A stretch of 50,338 nt of DNA from Algoriphagus locisalis. GTDB lineage: Bacteria; Bacteroidota; Bacteroidia; Cytophagales; Cyclobacteriaceae. The notes beneath the pieces were generated by a model. The model did not search any database. It was not told where the DNA came from and saw only the letters and a list, made by a program, of their open reading frames with translations. This document shows positions 18,030 to 28,071 of the stretch, in pieces. The stretch's first letter is position 1, and each line of letters opens with the position of its first letter. Position numbers and translations under genes: made by a program. The stretch spans positions 1 through 50,338 of the forward strand of contig NZ_FPBF01000013.1 of assembly GCF_900116615.1 (NCBI RefSeq), given 5' to 3'.

Positions 18030-19130
18030 TTACTTGATTGGATTTATCGTCTGAATACTTCCATCCTCCAAGTGCTGAAGTGGCGCTACTTTGATATTTC
18101 TCAGGTGTGTTTTTCCGGAAAGCTGGGTGTCATGGTAGTATATAAACCAATTGCCATCTACTTCCACAATGGAATGGTGATTGGTCCAGCCTTCTACAGG
18201 ATTTAGGACTACCCCTTGATAGGTAAATGGTCCGTATGGATTGTCTCCGGTAGCATAAGCGATGAAGTGGGTATCACCCGTAGAATAAGATAAATAGTAT
18301 TTGTCTTGGTACTTATGAATCCAGGCAGCTTCAAAGAATCTTCGGTCATTATCGCCGTTTAGCAGCGGGTTACCATTTTCATCCAAAATCTTGATTTCCT
18401 TCGGAGTCTCCGCAAACTGAAGCATATCGGCACTCATTTTAGCTACGATAGGTCCTAATGCTGGCTCATCATCTGCAGGTAGTCCGTCAGTTGGAGCAGC
18501 ACCTTTATCGTCAAATTTATTATTTCTGTATTTCTGCAATTGTCCACCCCAAATGCCTCCGAAGTACATGTAATACGATCCATCCGAATCAGCGAAAACT
18601 GCAGGATCTATACTGTAGCTTCCCTTGATCGGCTCAGGCTGAGCGGTAAAAGGACCGATAGGTGATTCTCCTACAGCAACACCGATTTTGAAGATGTCTT
18701 TTTCATCCTTTGCTGGGAAATAGAGGTAATACTTCCCGTCTTTTTCTGCTGCATCCGGCGCCCAAAGTTGTCTTTTGGCCCATGGAACATCTTCAGCTCC
18801 CAGTACTTTTCCATGATCTGTAATAGTTCCGCTAGGAGAATCCATGGAGTAAACATGGTAATCCATCATATTGAAATGTGCTCCCAAATCATCTTCAGGA
18901 ACGTCTGACTCCACGTCATGCGAAGGGTAAATGTAGATTTTGCCATCGAACACATGTGCCGAGGGGTCTGCTGTGAAATGGTCTGAGATCAATGGCTCCG
19001 AAAGATACTTGGAAGAGGTGTCTTGCATCTCTACCTCCTCGCTGACCTCGGTAGTTTCTGTGGGTGAGCCACAGGATGCCATAGCAAACAGCGCAAAATA
19101 AGCGGGTAAATAGTTTAAATGGTTCTTCAT
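18030..19130 (-). CDS. Glycoside hydrolase family 43 lipoprotein
   Basis: Starting at the ATG at 19128-19130, the protein has 366 residues and a lipoprotein signal, ALFAMASC, with cysteine 20; a longer frame to 19205 would add 25 residues before the signal and is rejected. The five-bladed propeller of GH43 is visible with the catalytic triad: D55 in HFTADPSAH (base), D175 in SYSIDPAVF (pKa modulator) and E267 in RRFFEAAW (acid). Family members release arabinose, xylose or galactose from plant polysaccharides; the exact substrate is not evident. It is not part of the alpha-glucan locus, from which it is separated by about 1.1 kb and opposite orientation. Confidence 0.85.
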   Translation of the reverse strand: MKNHLNYLPAYFALFAMASCGSPTETTEVSEEVEMQDTSSKYLSEPLISDHFTADPSAHVFDGKIYIYPSHDVESDVPEDDLGAHFNMMDYHVYSMDSPSGTITDHGKVLGAEDVPWAKRQLWAPDAAEKDGKYYLYFPAKDEKDIFKIGVAVGESPIGPFTAQPEPIKGSYSIDPAVFADSDGSYYMYFGGIWGGQLQKYRNNKFDDKGAAPTDGLPADDEPALGPIVAKMSADMLQFAETPKEIKILDENGNPLLNGDNDRRFFEAAWIHKYQDKYYLSYSTGDTHFIAYATGDNPYGPFTYQGVVLNPVEGWTNHHSIVEVDGNWFIYYHDTQLSGKTHLRNIKVAPLQHLEDGSIQTINPIK

Positions 19131-20234
19131 GAATAGGTTTGATTGTTTAATTGCTGTCAATATAATTTGAAAAAGTGAGTTTTCAGAACTATTGTGCTTA
19201 GGCATGCAGCTGACTTTGAAATTGGATCAATCTTATAAAGCGTGATTAGCCCTTATTGCTTATCCTGCCTTATCTGGAGATGATGGGTTTCCATTTCACA
19301 GGCTAAATTCTTAATCAAAAATTAGCCAATAGGGGATTTAAAAATTTGCAAGCCTCGTACTTTACTAATTTTTCGAATACTGAAATGAGGGATTTATTCT
19401 CCCCTGAAGCTCTTGTTGAATAGATTTCAAAGGATCGTTTACGATTAATTTCTGGACGCCCCCTAGAATTCTTATAAATGATAAGCTACATCAATTTTAG
19501 AATTATTCAAATAAGGTTACCAAATCGCTACTGATCTAAAAAATATAAACCCTAACTATCAATATTTTAGATAGTTAGGGTTTTTAGATGTAGAGAGTGG
19601 AGGGAATGAGTCTAGCTCTTAAATTACTGTTTATCAGCAATTTATAATTATTTATTTTTAAAAACGCCACAATAGACACTAAATATTAAGTGATTGATTG
19701 TCAGTTATTTGTAATCTACCGTTTTTCGATTCCTGTATTGATAATGAAAATTGAATGAACTTAATTCCGTGTAAAATCTACAAAATGTATTACGAAATTT
19801 TAGCATAAATATGAGATTGTTGGTTCACTAAAATAAAATGAGGGATTATACTATAATTAGGATGTACTAATTCACTAAAACAATGTGATAATGAGCTCTG
19901 TATCCACCTTATTTGTGTAACCACCTTATTCTTTTTAATGCCATTTTTTTAGAAAACCAGATTCTGAATTTCAATTTTGGCCAGGATGAAAGATTTATCC
20001 TCAGGAAGTTTTGGGAAAAGAGAAGGTCACGTCGATAAAATGAGAGGGGATCGCAGTAGTATTTGGAGAGGAAATGTGAAAATAGATAGTAACTTTAATC
20101 TAAGTTTTTTCAAAAGAGCTACTTTTTAAGCGAGAAATGACTGATAAAATCCCCCTGAGCAGGTAGAAAGGACTTCTGATGCTTTTATATTGCAGTTTAA
20201 ATTCAGCACGAATTAACCCACAATAACTTACGAA
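19131..20234. other. 1.1-kb A/T-rich gene-free region
   Basis: No reading frame is convincing on either strand. The region contains a terminator-like hairpin in its middle (19547-19583) and a near-direct repeat of CCACCTTATT at about 19905 and 19921. It should hold the divergent promoters of the GH43 and DUF6377 genes. Its length and the isolated hairpin leave room for a small RNA. Confidence 0.5.
19547..19583. terminator. Isolated terminator-like hairpin inside the gene-free region
   Basis: AAACCCTAACTATC and GATAGTTAGGGTTT form a 14-bp perfect stem with a nine-base loop, and T residues follow on the plus strand (A-rich on the left, so it could work in both directions). No gene ends nearby. 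Confidence 0.65.
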
Positions 20235-21821
20235 ATGCCAAGGATGCGATATCTTTTTATAGTTTTCTTTTTTCTTCCTGTATTAGCCTTTTCTCAGGTG
20301 TCAAATCAAGCATTATTTTTAGAATTAGACGATGCGATAGCCAAGAAGGATGATTATGAGTCGATTAGACGACAGGAGATTCAAGATTTGAAAAATAATA
20401 TTAGCGCCATTTCAGAGGAGAATCACCTAGAACTATTTACCGAATTTCAACAATTGCACGAGGCCTTGTTCACCTTGGATTTTGAAGAGGCGATGAACTC
20501 TTCTTTAGGCATGTTGGAACAAGCTAAGCACTTGGAAGATCCCGAATTAATAGCTCAAGCTAGAATTAAAATCAGTTCAACCTTATTGGCTGCTGGAATT
20601 TTCAGCGAAACTAAGGATACGCTGAGGACAATTGACAGCAAGCAGTTAGACCAGAAAACCCAATCTGAGTATTTTTTTATTTTTTCCAGGTTATATATAG
20701 ACATGGCAGATTACTATCAGCAAGCCATTTACTATGATTCTTTTAGGGATTTGGGAGTCAGTTATCTGGATTCTGCGGTGACTACGGTGGATCGCAACTC
20801 TTCGCACTATTATTCTTATAAAGGCTTAAAGAATATCAGGCTGGGAGAGTTTGATGAAGCAGTTAAAAACTACGACCTCCTATTTGATAACTACACGCTA
20901 AAGGGAAGACAATATGCAATTGACGCTAGTACCTACTCCTATGCGCTGGAGCAGGTGGGACGCACAGATGAGGCAATGGCCTGGCTTATACGAGCAGCTA
21001 TTATGGATATTAAGCTGGCAAATAAGGAAAATTTCGCATTGATAAAGTTGGCGGATATTCTTTATCAACAAGGCGAAATAAAACTATCTAGTAAATACCT
21101 CAATGTGACCTTGGACGATGCTACCAAATACGGGGCATTGCAGCGAAAATTTCAGATTTCTCAGCTTCGCCCGATCATAGAAACAGAAAAACTCAATATA
21201 GCGGAAAAGCAAAAATCACTATTTCAGCAATATGCTATTGCAGTAACGGTACTTTCATTAGTAGTACTGGTGTCATTAGCCGTGCTTTTTTTCCAGTATA
21301 AGAAACTAAAGGCTGCAAAAGATCAAATCAATGAAAGAAATATTAAGCTCAGGGAGGTAAACCTAATCAAGGAAGAATACATCGGGTTCTTCTTTAATAC
21401 AAATTCCGATTACATAGACCAGATGGAGCTTTTCCGCCAAAAAATAGACAATAAAATCACCCAAAATAAGGTGCATGAAATCCGCCCCATTCTGAACAGC
21501 TTTAATGTCAAAAATGATCGGGAGAAAATGTATCAAACCTTTGATCAGGCATTTTTGAAGATATTTCCGGATTTTATTTCCAAATACAATTTACTTTTTG
21601 AACCCGAACATCAGGTTCAGCTGGAGGACTCCAATACGTTGAATACAGAGTTGAGAATTTATGCACTGGTTAGGTTGGGGATCCATAGTACAGATAAGAT
21701 TGCACATATTCTGAACTATTCTGTTAATACAATTAACACCTATAAGACGAGGGTGAAGAATAAGTCAAAAATCCCCAATGAAGACTTCGAAAAGGAGATC
21801 AAAAAAATTCAATTTACCTAG
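20235..21821 (+). CDS. DUF6377-type membrane regulator with C-terminal HTH
   Basis: The 528-residue protein has a signal peptide (RYLFIVFFFLPVLAFSQ), then a periplasmic helical TPR-like region (about 25-325) starting ELDDAIAKKDDYESIRRQEI, a single membrane helix near 333-355, a coiled coil, and a cytoplasmic DUF6377 domain. Near the C-terminus, ELRIYALVRLGIHSTDKIAHILNYSVNTI.TYKTR is a LuxR-like helix-turn-helix. This layout matches the Bacteroidota inner-membrane regulators that sense an oligosaccharide in the periplasm and activate an adjacent susCD operon, similar in concept to SusR. It precedes the susC-like gene by 570 bases. M4 at 20244 is an alternative start. Confidence 0.82.
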   Translation: MPRMRYLFIVFFFLPVLAFSQVSNQALFLELDDAIAKKDDYESIRRQEIQDLKNNISAISEENHLELFTEFQQLHEALFTLDFEEAMNSSLGMLEQAKHLEDPELIAQARIKISSTLLAAGIFSETKDTLRTIDSKQLDQKTQSEYFFIFSRLYIDMADYYQQAIYYDSFRDLGVSYLDSAVTTVDRNSSHYYSYKGLKNIRLGEFDEAVKNYDLLFDNYTLKGRQYAIDASTYSYALEQVGRTDEAMAWLIRAAIMDIKLANKENFALIKLADILYQQGEIKLSSKYLNVTLDDATKYGALQRKFQISQLRPIIETEKLNIAEKQKSLFQQYAIAVTVLSLVVLVSLAVLFFQYKKLKAAKDQINERNIKLREVNLIKEEYIGFFFNTNSDYIDQMELFRQKIDNKITQNKVHEIRPILNSFNVKNDREKMYQTFDQAFLKIFPDFISKYNLLFEPEHQVQLEDSNTLNTELRIYALVRLGIHSTDKIAHILNYSVNTINTYKTRVKNKSKIPNEDFEKEIKKIQFT

Positions 21822-22391
21822 AGTGCCTTTTTGAGCTTTATGCTTGAACTCTGCATTTTTTACACTTACAAACCTAACTTTTCGTTTTTTTAGCCAGAGA
21901 TTTGGCCAAAATCCTATTATATTTTTCTTTAATAGGTTTAAAAATAATCTTTTATAAGATGCTGTAAATAAGTTATTTACATTTTTATTGTTTAAATATT
22001 TGCTATATACGACTTAGATTTTTTGTGATTTTATGGGGGTAACTGAAAATTAGTCCTACCGAATGTCTCGAAAGTGTTCGGTGAGAATAATTAAGTAATA
22101 ACCCAAAACAATACCCAAAATGAATCCTTTACACTCATCTCAGAGGCTTCCTCTGCCTCACTCCATTTTTACCCATCTTAAGTTGCTTGTGGTAGTTCAT
22201 CGAAAGAGCACTTTCGATACTTCTCTTATTTACTAGTTAATTTATTCGGCTACCTACTTTCTTTTTTCTATTTGTATGCAATCGATTCCGAGCACAGTCT
22301 TTTGCGTGATTTTCTGCATCAGCAAGATTGCATAATACCTGTGAAAAATCTGTAGTGGAGCTATTTCCCAAAATATTCTAATAAACATGGT
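21822..22391 (+). promoter_or_regulatory. Long leader of the sus-like operon with upstream ORF and hairpin
   Basis: The 570 bases carry the promoter of the susC-like gene. The first part (21890-22060) is very A/T-rich. The second part has a 38-codon ORF and a perfect inverted repeat, ATCGAAAG/CTTTCGAT (22199-22206 and 22211-22218), overlapping the end of that ORF. A partly related word, CGAAAGTGTTCGG, occurs at about 22069. I cannot fix the transcription start. Confidence 0.45.
22120..22236 (+). CDS. Short upstream ORF in the sus-like leader (candidate leader peptide)
   Basis: ATG at 22120 opens a 38-codon frame starting MNPLHSSQRLPLPHSIF and ending TSLIY with TAG at 22234. It has no recognisable domain. 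It sits 155 bases upstream of the susC-like start, and its last codons overlap a hairpin, as attenuator leaders do. Only the position and the hairpin support it; it may be chance. Confidence 0.3.
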   Translation: MNPLHSSQRLPLPHSIFTHLKLLVVVHRKSTFDTSLIY

Positions 22392-25370
22392 ATGAACAAA
22401 AACTACATTTTAAAAACCAGCATAGCTGTTAGGTGTTTGGCAGTCTTTCTGATGATCGTCTTCAGCACCAATTTCTCTGAGGCTTTGGCACAGAGCAAAA
22501 CAATTTCCGGAACTGTTTCGGATAATTATGGAATGACCCTTCCCGGTGTGAGTGTCTTGATCAAGGGAAGTACGCAGGGAACGGTCACTGATTTGGAGGG
22601 AAAATATGTCTTGACTTCTGATGGGGATATAGGCACTTTGGTCTTTTCCTACATTGGCTACACCACACAGGAAGTAGTACTAGGCAATCAAAACGTTCTT
22701 GACATTACTTTGGAAGAGGACTTACTTGGACTCGATGAAGTAGTAGTAGTCGGCTATGGCGTGCAGCAGAAAAAGGATATAACAGGTGCTACCTCAAGTA
22801 TCAGTAAGGAAGACATGAACCAAGGAGCCATCACCAATCCCCTGCAGCAAATCTCTGGACGTGCCGCTGGGGTGAACATCACCCAAATTGGCAGCGAGCC
22901 TGGTTCTCGACCTACAGTCAGGATACGTGGGATTACTTCACTCATAGGAGGTAGTGATCCCTTGGTGGTGATAGATGGAGTACAGGGCAACCTCGATTTG
23001 CTTAATCAGGTTCCACCATCTGAAATAGAATCTATCGATGTGTTGAAAGATGCTTCTGCCACTGCTATTTATGGCTCTAGAGGTGCTCCGGGAGTAATTA
23101 TCGTCAGTACCAAAAGATCGAAATCCGGACAGGCTACGATAGAATATACAGGTTCTGTCTCAGTAGATCAAATAGCTAATGAGCTCGAAGTACTCGATGC
23201 GGAAGGCTGGAGGGAACAGGCTAGAATCTGGAATGTACCTTTCTCTGAAGATCATGGATCAGACACAGATTGGTACGATATCCTGACCCAAACAGGCATG
23301 ACCCAAAATCATACGGTCGCTCTGGGAGGTGGCTCGCAAAACTTTAACTATAGAGCATCTGTCTCAGCTATCCTTCAGGATGGTGTGGTGATAAACTCAA
23401 GTAACAAAAATTATATCGCCAGTATATCCGCTACCCAAAAAGCCATTGATGATCGATTGACAATGACTTTTACGATGAATAACAGCATCAGACAGAATAT
23501 CGGCAGTCCGGGCGGTGTGGGAAGAGCTGGATTTACTTCTAACTTAATTTCCAACGCCTATGTGTCCAAGCCTACTGATCCGGTGTTGTTTGAAAACGGT
23601 GATTATTTCTTTGATCCGAATGTATTTCAGTACATCAATCCTTACGCTGTAGCTGAAACGATCATCAACGAACGCGAGTCCCGCAGTCAGTTTACCACAT
23701 TCAGAACTGATTTTGAAATAATTGACGGGTTGAAAGCAGGATGGTTTGGCAGCTGGAGAAAAGTGGATGTAAACTCTGGGTATTATGCACCAGCGGCTTC
23801 TACACTAGCTGGAGCTATTGATCAGCAGGGAATCGCCAATGTCAATACCAACCTCACGGATGAGAAACTGATGGATATTAGCTTGGCCTACGACAAAGAT
23901 TTTGGCAAACACAAAATCAATGCAATTGGGGTGTACGAATGGCAAAGACAAACCTACCAAGGTCATTTTGCACAGACGAAAGGGTTTATCAATGATCTGA
24001 CCGAGTATCATGCACTACAACTTGGCTCAGTAAGCAGGTATTTGCCAGGTGATATTTCATCCTATAAAAATGACCGTACGCTTGTTTCATTTTTAGGCCG
24101 GGTCAACTATTCTTTCGCTGACAAATACATTCTTACTGCCAGCATGAGAAGGGATGGGTCTTCGGTTTTTGGAGAAGAACATAAGTGGGGGCATTTCCCA
24201 TCAGTTTCCGCAGCATGGAGAATCGGTGACGAAGGCTTTATGCAGGGACAAAATTTGGTCAGCACGCTCAAGCTTAGAGCAGGATACGGAATTACCGGCA
24301 ACCAGCAGGGACTTTCTCCCCAGCAATCCCTACAGCTAGTGGGAGCTTCTGGCAGCACGTATTTTAATGGAGGTTTGATCACAAATTTTCAGGTGACTCA
24401 GAATGCCAATCAGAACTTACAGTGGGAGACGAGACGTCAAACCAATGTGGGTATAGATTTCGGGTTTGCACAGGATAAAATAAACGGAACAATAGATGTT
24501 TACACTGCCACTACTGATAATCTCCTATTCAATTATGCTGTTCCGCAACCTCCATACCCTTTTGGATCTATAGCTGCAAACGTGGGTAGTTTGAGAAACG
24601 ATGGTCTTGAATTGGCCCTGAACTACCATCTTTTGGACAACAGTGACTGGAGTATCACGCTGGCAGGAAATGTCACTTTCATGCGAAATGAAGTAGAAAG
24701 ACTGAGTGGTACCATCGGAGGAGTGGAAGTCAATACGAATTATGTGGGTTGGGGATTCAATTCATACCTGATAGAAGGTCAGCCGATCGGTACATTTTAT
24801 ATTCTGGAAAATGACGGTAAAGAGTCTGGTACCAATGAGGAGTTGGTGGTGGACAGAAATGGTGACGGAGTGATTGATCAAGGCAATGAAAGTCCGGATC
24901 GGTACATCGCAGGTACAGCTTTGCCAACATTCACCTACGCATTTACGCCAACAGTCAAATTCAAAAACTTTGATCTCTCGATGGTTTGGAGAGGTTCAGG
25001 AGGGAATATGATTTTTAATAGAATCAGAAGAGACTTTAGTCTGTATGAAAGTCTAGGCAAATCAAATATGCTGGTGAGCGCAGAGAATTTGGGACTTTTT
25101 ACCTCCCAGTATGCCTCTGATCTCTGGTTGGAAAAAGGTGATTATGTCCGTTTCGAAAACCTGGCGATAGGATACACTTTCAATACCGCCAAGATTAGGA
25201 ACATCAGTTCCATGAGACTCTCTGTAGTCGGTAACAATCTGGCCTTATTTACCAAATATTCAGGACTGGATCCTGAACTGAATCTATCTGGTGGAAATGG
25301 AAGTGGCTTGGATGCAGGGATCTATCCGAGAACCCGCAGCATAGCTGTAGGACTGCATGTTTCATTTTAA
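22392..25370 (+). CDS. susC: SusC/RagA-type TonB-dependent receptor
   Basis: The 992-residue protein has a signal peptide (cleaved near EALAQ), a carboxypeptidase-like domain at about 38-115 (ISGTVSDNYGMTLPGVSV), and a plug with the SusC/RagA signature ending VLKDASATAIYGSRGAPGVI at about 215-235. The remaining 750 residues form the outer-membrane barrel. SusC imports oligosaccharides using TonB energy with SusD as lid. The SusD gene begins 21 bases after its stop. Downstream GH13 and GH31 enzymes indicate alpha-glucan (starch or maltodextrin) as substrate. The symbol marks the family role, not a tested orthologue. Confidence 0.92.
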   Translation: MNKNYILKTSIAVRCLAVFLMIVFSTNFSEALAQSKTISGTVSDNYGMTLPGVSVLIKGSTQGTVTDLEGKYVLTSDGDIGTLVFSYIGYTTQEVVLGNQNVLDITLEEDLLGLDEVVVVGYGVQQKKDITGATSSISKEDMNQGAITNPLQQISGRAAGVNITQIGSEPGSRPTVRIRGITSLIGGSDPLVVIDGVQGNLDLLNQVPPSEIESIDVLKDASATAIYGSRGAPGVIIVSTKRSKSGQATIEYTGSVSVDQIANELEVLDAEGWREQARIWNVPFSEDHGSDTDWYDILTQTGMTQNHTVALGGGSQNFNYRASVSAILQDGVVINSSNKNYIASISATQKAIDDRLTMTFTMNNSIRQNIGSPGGVGRAGFTSNLISNAYVSKPTDPVLFENGDYFFDPNVFQYINPYAVAETIINERESRSQFTTFRTDFEIIDGLKAGWFGSWRKVDVNSGYYAPAASTLAGAIDQQGIANVNTNLTDEKLMDISLAYDKDFGKHKINAIGVYEWQRQTYQGHFAQTKGFINDLTEYHALQLGSVSRYLPGDISSYKNDRTLVSFLGRVNYSFADKYILTASMRRDGSSVFGEEHKWGHFPSVSAAWRIGDEGFMQGQNLVSTLKLRAGYGITGNQQGLSPQQSLQLVGASGSTYFNGGLITNFQVTQNANQNLQWETRRQTNVGIDFGFAQDKINGTIDVYTATTDNLLFNYAVPQPPYPFGSIAANVGSLRNDGLELALNYHLLDNSDWSITLAGNVTFMRNEVERLSGTIGGVEVNTNYVGWGFNSYLIEGQPIGTFYILENDGKESGTNEELVVDRNGDGVIDQGNESPDRYIAGTALPTFTYAFTPTVKFKNFDLSMVWRGSGGNMIFNRIRRDFSLYESLGKSNMLVSAENLGLFTSQYASDLWLEKGDYVRFENLAIGYTFNTAKIRNISSMRLSVVGNNLALFTKYSGLDPELNLSGGNGSGLDAGIYPRTRSIAVGLHVSF

Positions 25371-25391
25371 CCACCTCTAAAAGACTAATTT

Positions 25392-26897
25392 ATGAAGAAT
25401 ATAATAACACTATCGATTTTGGCACTTCTGACATTGGGGAGTTGTACTGATGTAGGGGAGAATGTATATGATAAATATGCGGCAGAAGATTTCTATGGTT
25501 CTGCAGAAGGTTCTGATGCTGCATTGGCTTCTGTTTATGCTCAGCTTCCAGGAAACTGGGGAGGAGTAGGCTATGCAGGGGCAGACAACGGCTGGTATGA
25601 TCTCAACTCAATGTCTTCCGATGAACAGGTAATCCCTCACCGTAATACAGGTGACTGGCAATTGGACTTTGCAAGATTGTATCAGAGGGAATGGTTGCCT
25701 AATGATGGCATCAATAGCAATGCCTGGAATTGGCTTTACCGATCAGTTTTTCTTGCCAATCTAGCAATAGAGCAGTTGGAGCTTGCAAACGCTGAGCAAT
25801 CCAAAATTGCAGAAGCAAGGGTACTTCGCGCCTTCTTCTACTATCTCTTGATGGACGATTATGGTAACATCCCTTTCTTTACCGAGAACAATCTTCCGGC
25901 AGATCAGATCCAACAGGTTTCAAGACCGGAGGTTTTCGCTTTTATAGAGTCAGAATTGAAAGCTAATCTGGAAGATTTGCCTACGACCAAGGGCGGAAAT
26001 TATTATGGAAGGTTTAATAAGTGGGCAGGCTATACCTTATTGGCAAAATTATACCTAAATGCGGAAGTTTACACGGGGACGCCGAAGTGGCAGGAATGTC
26101 TTGATGCGATCAGTGTGATCGAACAAGGTGGGTTTTCACTGCATACGAGCGCAAATGATTCGAGTTTGCCTTTAGGCTCAAAATACTACGAATTGTTTGG
26201 TGATGTGCTTCCTGATGATGAAACTATCCTGGCAATATTCACTACGGTGGATGTGGTAGGTAGAAACATCTTTATGATCAGAAGCTTGGGTGGTACAGAT
26301 GGAACTCTTCTGGCGGGTGCCGGAGCTTGGAATGGATCTGTGGTTCCTCAGGAGTACGTGGAGAAGTTTGCTGACAATGATATCCGGAAACGACAGTTTC
26401 GATATGGGCCAGATCCATCAGGCCCACAGCCAGCAGGATTTATAGAATATGCCTTAGAACTGGACAATCTGGACAATCCCGGTGCAGATAGAAATGCAGG
26501 AGCCAGAAACACCAAGTTTTGGACTGCACTTCCGGCAAATGGCGGAGGGTCATCCAATGACTTTCCTATCTATCGCTATGCAGATGTTTTGCTTATGAAG
26601 GCAGAATGTCTGGTAAGACTTGGGGATGCTGCATCAGCAAAGCCTTTCATAGATCAGGTGAGACAGAGAGCGGGTCTTTCAGGTCTCCCTTCTGCTCCAA
26701 CCTTAGAGCAGATTTATGATGAGCGAGGCTTTGAACTTACTTGGGAAGCACACCGAAGACAGGATATGATCCGGTTTGGCACCTTCACTCAGGAAAGGTA
26801 TCTGGTGCCTGCAGTGGGTGACCACTTCAAGTTGTTTCCAATTCCTACTTCGGCATTGAACACCAATCCAAATTTGACTCAAAATCCAGGCTGGTAA
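25392..26897 (+). CDS. susD: SusD/RagB-family surface glycan-binding lipoprotein
   Basis: The 501-residue protein has a lipoprotein signal LTLGSC with cysteine 18. The SusD fold is visible as N-terminal TPR helices (NLAIEQLELANAEQ, EARVLRAFFYYLLMDDYGNIPFF) and the C-terminal RYADVLLMKAECLVRLGDAA and DERGFELTWEAHRRQDMIRFG motifs typical of RagB/SusD. It binds glycan at the cell surface and caps the SusC barrel. It lies between the susC-like and susE-like genes, with 21- and 16-base gaps, so the three are one transcription unit. Confidence 0.92.
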   Translation: MKNIITLSILALLTLGSCTDVGENVYDKYAAEDFYGSAEGSDAALASVYAQLPGNWGGVGYAGADNGWYDLNSMSSDEQVIPHRNTGDWQLDFARLYQREWLPNDGINSNAWNWLYRSVFLANLAIEQLELANAEQSKIAEARVLRAFFYYLLMDDYGNIPFFTENNLPADQIQQVSRPEVFAFIESELKANLEDLPTTKGGNYYGRFNKWAGYTLLAKLYLNAEVYTGTPKWQECLDAISVIEQGGFSLHTSANDSSLPLGSKYYELFGDVLPDDETILAIFTTVDVVGRNIFMIRSLGGTDGTLLAGAGAWNGSVVPQEYVEKFADNDIRKRQFRYGPDPSGPQPAGFIEYALELDNLDNPGADRNAGARNTKFWTALPANGGGSSNDFPIYRYADVLLMKAECLVRLGDAASAKPFIDQVRQRAGLSGLPSAPTLEQIYDERGFELTWEAHRRQDMIRFGTFTQERYLVPAVGDHFKLFPIPTSALNTNPNLTQNPGW

Positions 26898-26913
26898 TCT
26901 CAAACGTAAAATC

Positions 26914-27996
26914 ATGCAAAGAATAATCAATTTATATACTGGTCTAATTCTGCTCCTTGCTTTGGTAGTAGGATGTAATGAAGACCCAACGCTGACGGTG
27001 CTGAGAAATGTCTCATTCACCGAGCCGCCTATTTCCTCTACTGACCAGATTGTGCTCAGTGCAGATAACATGTCCGATTTAGCACTGACAGTCAATTGGA
27101 CTCCGGTTGACTACTATATCGAAGCTCCTGTAACTTATTCAGTTCAGTTTGCTGCGGTAGGTGATACGACTAATTGGGGTAATGCAGTAACTGTGCTGGC
27201 AGGGGACGATGTCCTCACAAAGTCATTTACACAAGAGGAATTGAATACTATTTCCCAGGAACTGGAATTTGAGGCAGAAGTTGCTAGCCCATTGGTCATC
27301 AGAGTGAAATCTTATGTAGATCGGGATGCATTCTCTGCCCCGGTGGTAGTTCAGCTGACACCCTACAAATTATTCACTGGTTTTCCATCCCTATGGGTGC
27401 CTGGAGAATACCAAGGGTGGGATCCATCTACTGCTTCTAGGATTGCCTCACCTGAAGACAACGGTGTCTATGAAGGCTACATCAATATTCCCGAAGGAGG
27501 AGAAACCAATCAATTCAAATTCACTGCTCAACCGGCATGGGAGCCAATGGCTTACGGTGACGGGGGAGCCGGTGTTTTGATTGAGGCAAATTTTGCCGGA
27601 GGTAACTTTGTCGCTCCATCTGCTGGGTACTTTTATTTAACCGCAGACTTGAATGAGATGACCTACACGATGACCAAAACGACTTGGGGCATCCTTGGAG
27701 ATGCTACTCCAGGAGGATGGGACACTGATACCCAGTTGACATTTGATCCTGCAGAAAATATTTGGAAAGTAACTGCCGAATTAAGCAATGCGGGTTCTTT
27801 CAAGTTTAGAGCAAATAATGCCTGGGCATTGGATTTTGGGGTAGATGCTGAGGGAAATATTCAGTATGCCAACCACCCGGTGTTTGGATATAATCCTGAC
27901 CTGAGCAATTTGACAGTTCCTGAATCAGGAACCTATACCATTACACTGGATCTCAGTGAGCCTGGTGTTTACAATTATAGTTTGGTGAAAAACTAG
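26914..27996 (+). CDS. susE: SusE/SusF-like starch-binding lipoprotein
   Basis: The 360-residue protein has a lipoprotein signal (LLLALVVGC, cysteine 21), a SusE-type N-terminal Ig-like domain (about 30-150; LTVNWTPVDYYIEAPVTYSVQF) and two tandem C-terminal beta-sandwich carbohydrate-binding modules. The first begins PSLWVPGEYQGWDP (about 166), the second WGILGDATPGGWDTDTQL (about 256). The aromatic patches of the two modules resemble SusE/SusF starch-binding domains. It is surface exposed by family analogy and non-catalytic. A terminator-like hairpin follows its stop codon. Confidence 0.85.
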   Translation: MQRIINLYTGLILLLALVVGCNEDPTLTVLRNVSFTEPPISSTDQIVLSADNMSDLALTVNWTPVDYYIEAPVTYSVQFAAVGDTTNWGNAVTVLAGDDVLTKSFTQEELNTISQELEFEAEVASPLVIRVKSYVDRDAFSAPVVVQLTPYKLFTGFPSLWVPGEYQGWDPSTASRIASPEDNGVYEGYINIPEGGETNQFKFTAQPAWEPMAYGDGGAGVLIEANFAGGNFVAPSAGYFYLTADLNEMTYTMTKTTWGILGDATPGGWDTDTQLTFDPAENIWKVTAELSNAGSFKFRANNAWALDFGVDAEGNIQYANHPVFGYNPDLSNLTVPESGTYTITLDLSEPGVYNYSLVKN

Positions 27997-28007
27997 CCCA
28001 CCTAAAG

Positions 28008-28038
28008 AAGAGGTCAAGCTTAATTTTCTTGACCTCTT
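28008..28038 (+). terminator. Terminator-like hairpin between the binding/import genes and the amylase genes
   Basis: AAGAGGTCAAG and CTTGACCTCTT form an 11-bp perfect stem with a nine-base loop, followed by TTATTTATTTT. It lies 12 bases after the susE-like stop and 34 bases before the first GH13 start. Confidence 0.8.
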
Positions 28039-28071
28039 TATTTATTTTCCTTTAAACCTAATGAATAGTTC

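Noticed and set aside
18030..19130. GH43 gene as part of the alpha-glucan locus
   Set aside because: It is on the other strand, has its own terminator and is separated by 1.1 kb; GH43 does not act on alpha-glucans.
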